Source: Megaustenia siamemsis (taxonomy: Eukaryota; Mollusca; Gastropoda; Stylommatophora; Ariophantidae). From it: a DNA stretch of 64,000 bases. The stretch is taken from NCBI GenBank assembly GCA_032433765.1, contig JAVIAB010000047.1:15449607-15513606 (forward strand), given 5' to 3'. Each line of letters begins with the position of its first letter. The first letter of the stretch is position 1. The notes beneath the pieces were generated by a model, which worked only from the letters and a program-made list of their open reading frames with translations, searched no databases and was not told where the DNA came from. This document shows, in pieces, positions 63,256 to 64,000 of this stretch. A program made the position numbers and the translations under genes.

Positions 63256-63716
63256 GTCTCTAGATATTTATTAGTTTGTTTGATTCTCTCTTTACATAAA
63301 TGTAACATTTTTCTTTTACATATCTGGTTGCTGTTTAAAAGGAAATATTCTGGTCTTTCCAAACGTCTCTTAATCCATCTATCCATCTTTCCTATGGTGT
63401 TTCTTTTACTCTCTGTTTCGATTTTCTTAGATAGAGTGCTCTTGGGGACATTTTATGCAAGGAATTTCAATCAAAATTGTAGATAATGATGCGGTTGTAG
63501 TGATGGCAGCAAAGACTAATAATGAAATGATTACAAGTTTCAGCTAGTATCTTGAATATGTGTTATCGGTTATCGTTCTTGACTGTTACTGATGTCAAAA
63601 GTGTGGGTGTGGGCTTGGGTGGAAGTTATTGAATTTGTAGCTGTTATCGTTATTATCACCAGCAGTGCTATTTTGTTATCGCTGTTGCTGGGGGTCAAAT
63701 GTTGGTGTTGCTTATT
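63256..63716. other. Spacer, nothing recognised
   Basis: No feature recognised. Confidence 0.4.
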
Positions 63717-64000
63717 GTATCCAAACTGTACTTTGAACGTTATGTTCATGTGTGCTGATTGTATGTCGCACTTTGGGTGTATGTTCATGTGTGCTGATCA
63801 CATGTCGCACTTTGGGTGTATGTTCATGTGTGCTGATTTCATGTCGCACTTTGGGTGTATGTTCATGTGTGCTGATCACATGTCGCACTTTGAGTGTAAA
63901 TTTATGTGTGCTGATTTCATGTCACACTTTGAGTGCAAATTTATGTGTGCTGATTTCATGTCACACTTTGAGTGCAAATTTATGTGTGCTGATTTCATGT
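63717..64000. repeat. 39-bp minisatellite, runs off the window
   Basis: About seven units containing GTGCTGATTTCATGTCGCAC; CACATG and TTCATG variants alternate in the first four. Array continues past 64000. Confidence 0.95.

Overview
The window reads as a stretch of animal nuclear genome with no recognisable host gene: about 64 kb of interspersed repeats and tandem arrays in an AT-rich background. Ten or more lineages of non-LTR (LINE) reverse transcriptase remnants, a Penelope-like element (PLE), several tRNA-headed SINEs and very abundant minisatellites are what one expects in a marine invertebrate, and the LINE protein style (…TTGKIEGRRDRGKQREK…, …RYADDTVLIA…) is the one common in mollusc, especially gastropod, genomes. 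The taxonomic placement is inference from repeat style, not from a marker gene.

Layout. 0-6 kb: 33-bp satellite, 5'-truncated LINE with YADD motif, three SINE types, and a very uniform 25-bp minisatellite next to a PLE end. 6-15 kb: PLE ends in inverted pairs, SINE A copies, LINE 3' ends in both orientations inserted into one another, 18-bp and 14-bp minisatellites. 15.8-18.8 kb: a 3-kb satellite of 25-bp units. 19-26 kb: TAAA, TCTA/TCTG and (GA)n-based arrays plus a composite SINE and another LINE lineage. 26-31 kb: a 570-bp near-palindrome made of two PLE ends, SINE B, LINE fragments with (GAT)n tails. 32.3-34.3 kb: 20-bp minisatellite. 34.6-39.9 kb: the richest nest, with a LINE carrying a TTAA-flanked MITE, a second LINE split by the PLE, and the PLE itself with a long open RT plus GIY-YIG frame. 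40-54 kb: nested SINEs, an RNase H bearing LINE tail, further LINE fragments and minisatellites. 54-64 kb: microsatellites, minisatellites, SINE A copies and a terminal 39-bp array that runs off the window.

How the parts relate. The insertions can be ordered from direct duplications of target sequence that I could read at both ends: SINE A into LINE (13 bp), LINE into LINE (11-12 bp), LINE into a minisatellite (11 bp), PLE into LINE (3 bp), SINE C into AT-rich DNA (13 bp), a TTAA element into LINE. Many LINE copies end in (GAT)n, and at least one minisatellite has the sequence of the LINE segment beside it, so part of the tandem repeat load probably began inside mobile elements. Only the PLE keeps a long intact frame, and it is 5'-truncated. 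For orientation I use working names: LINE-1a/1b (GAT-tailed), LINE-2 to LINE-9, LINE-RH, SINE A to C, DR1, DR2 and repeat B; these are labels for this window only.
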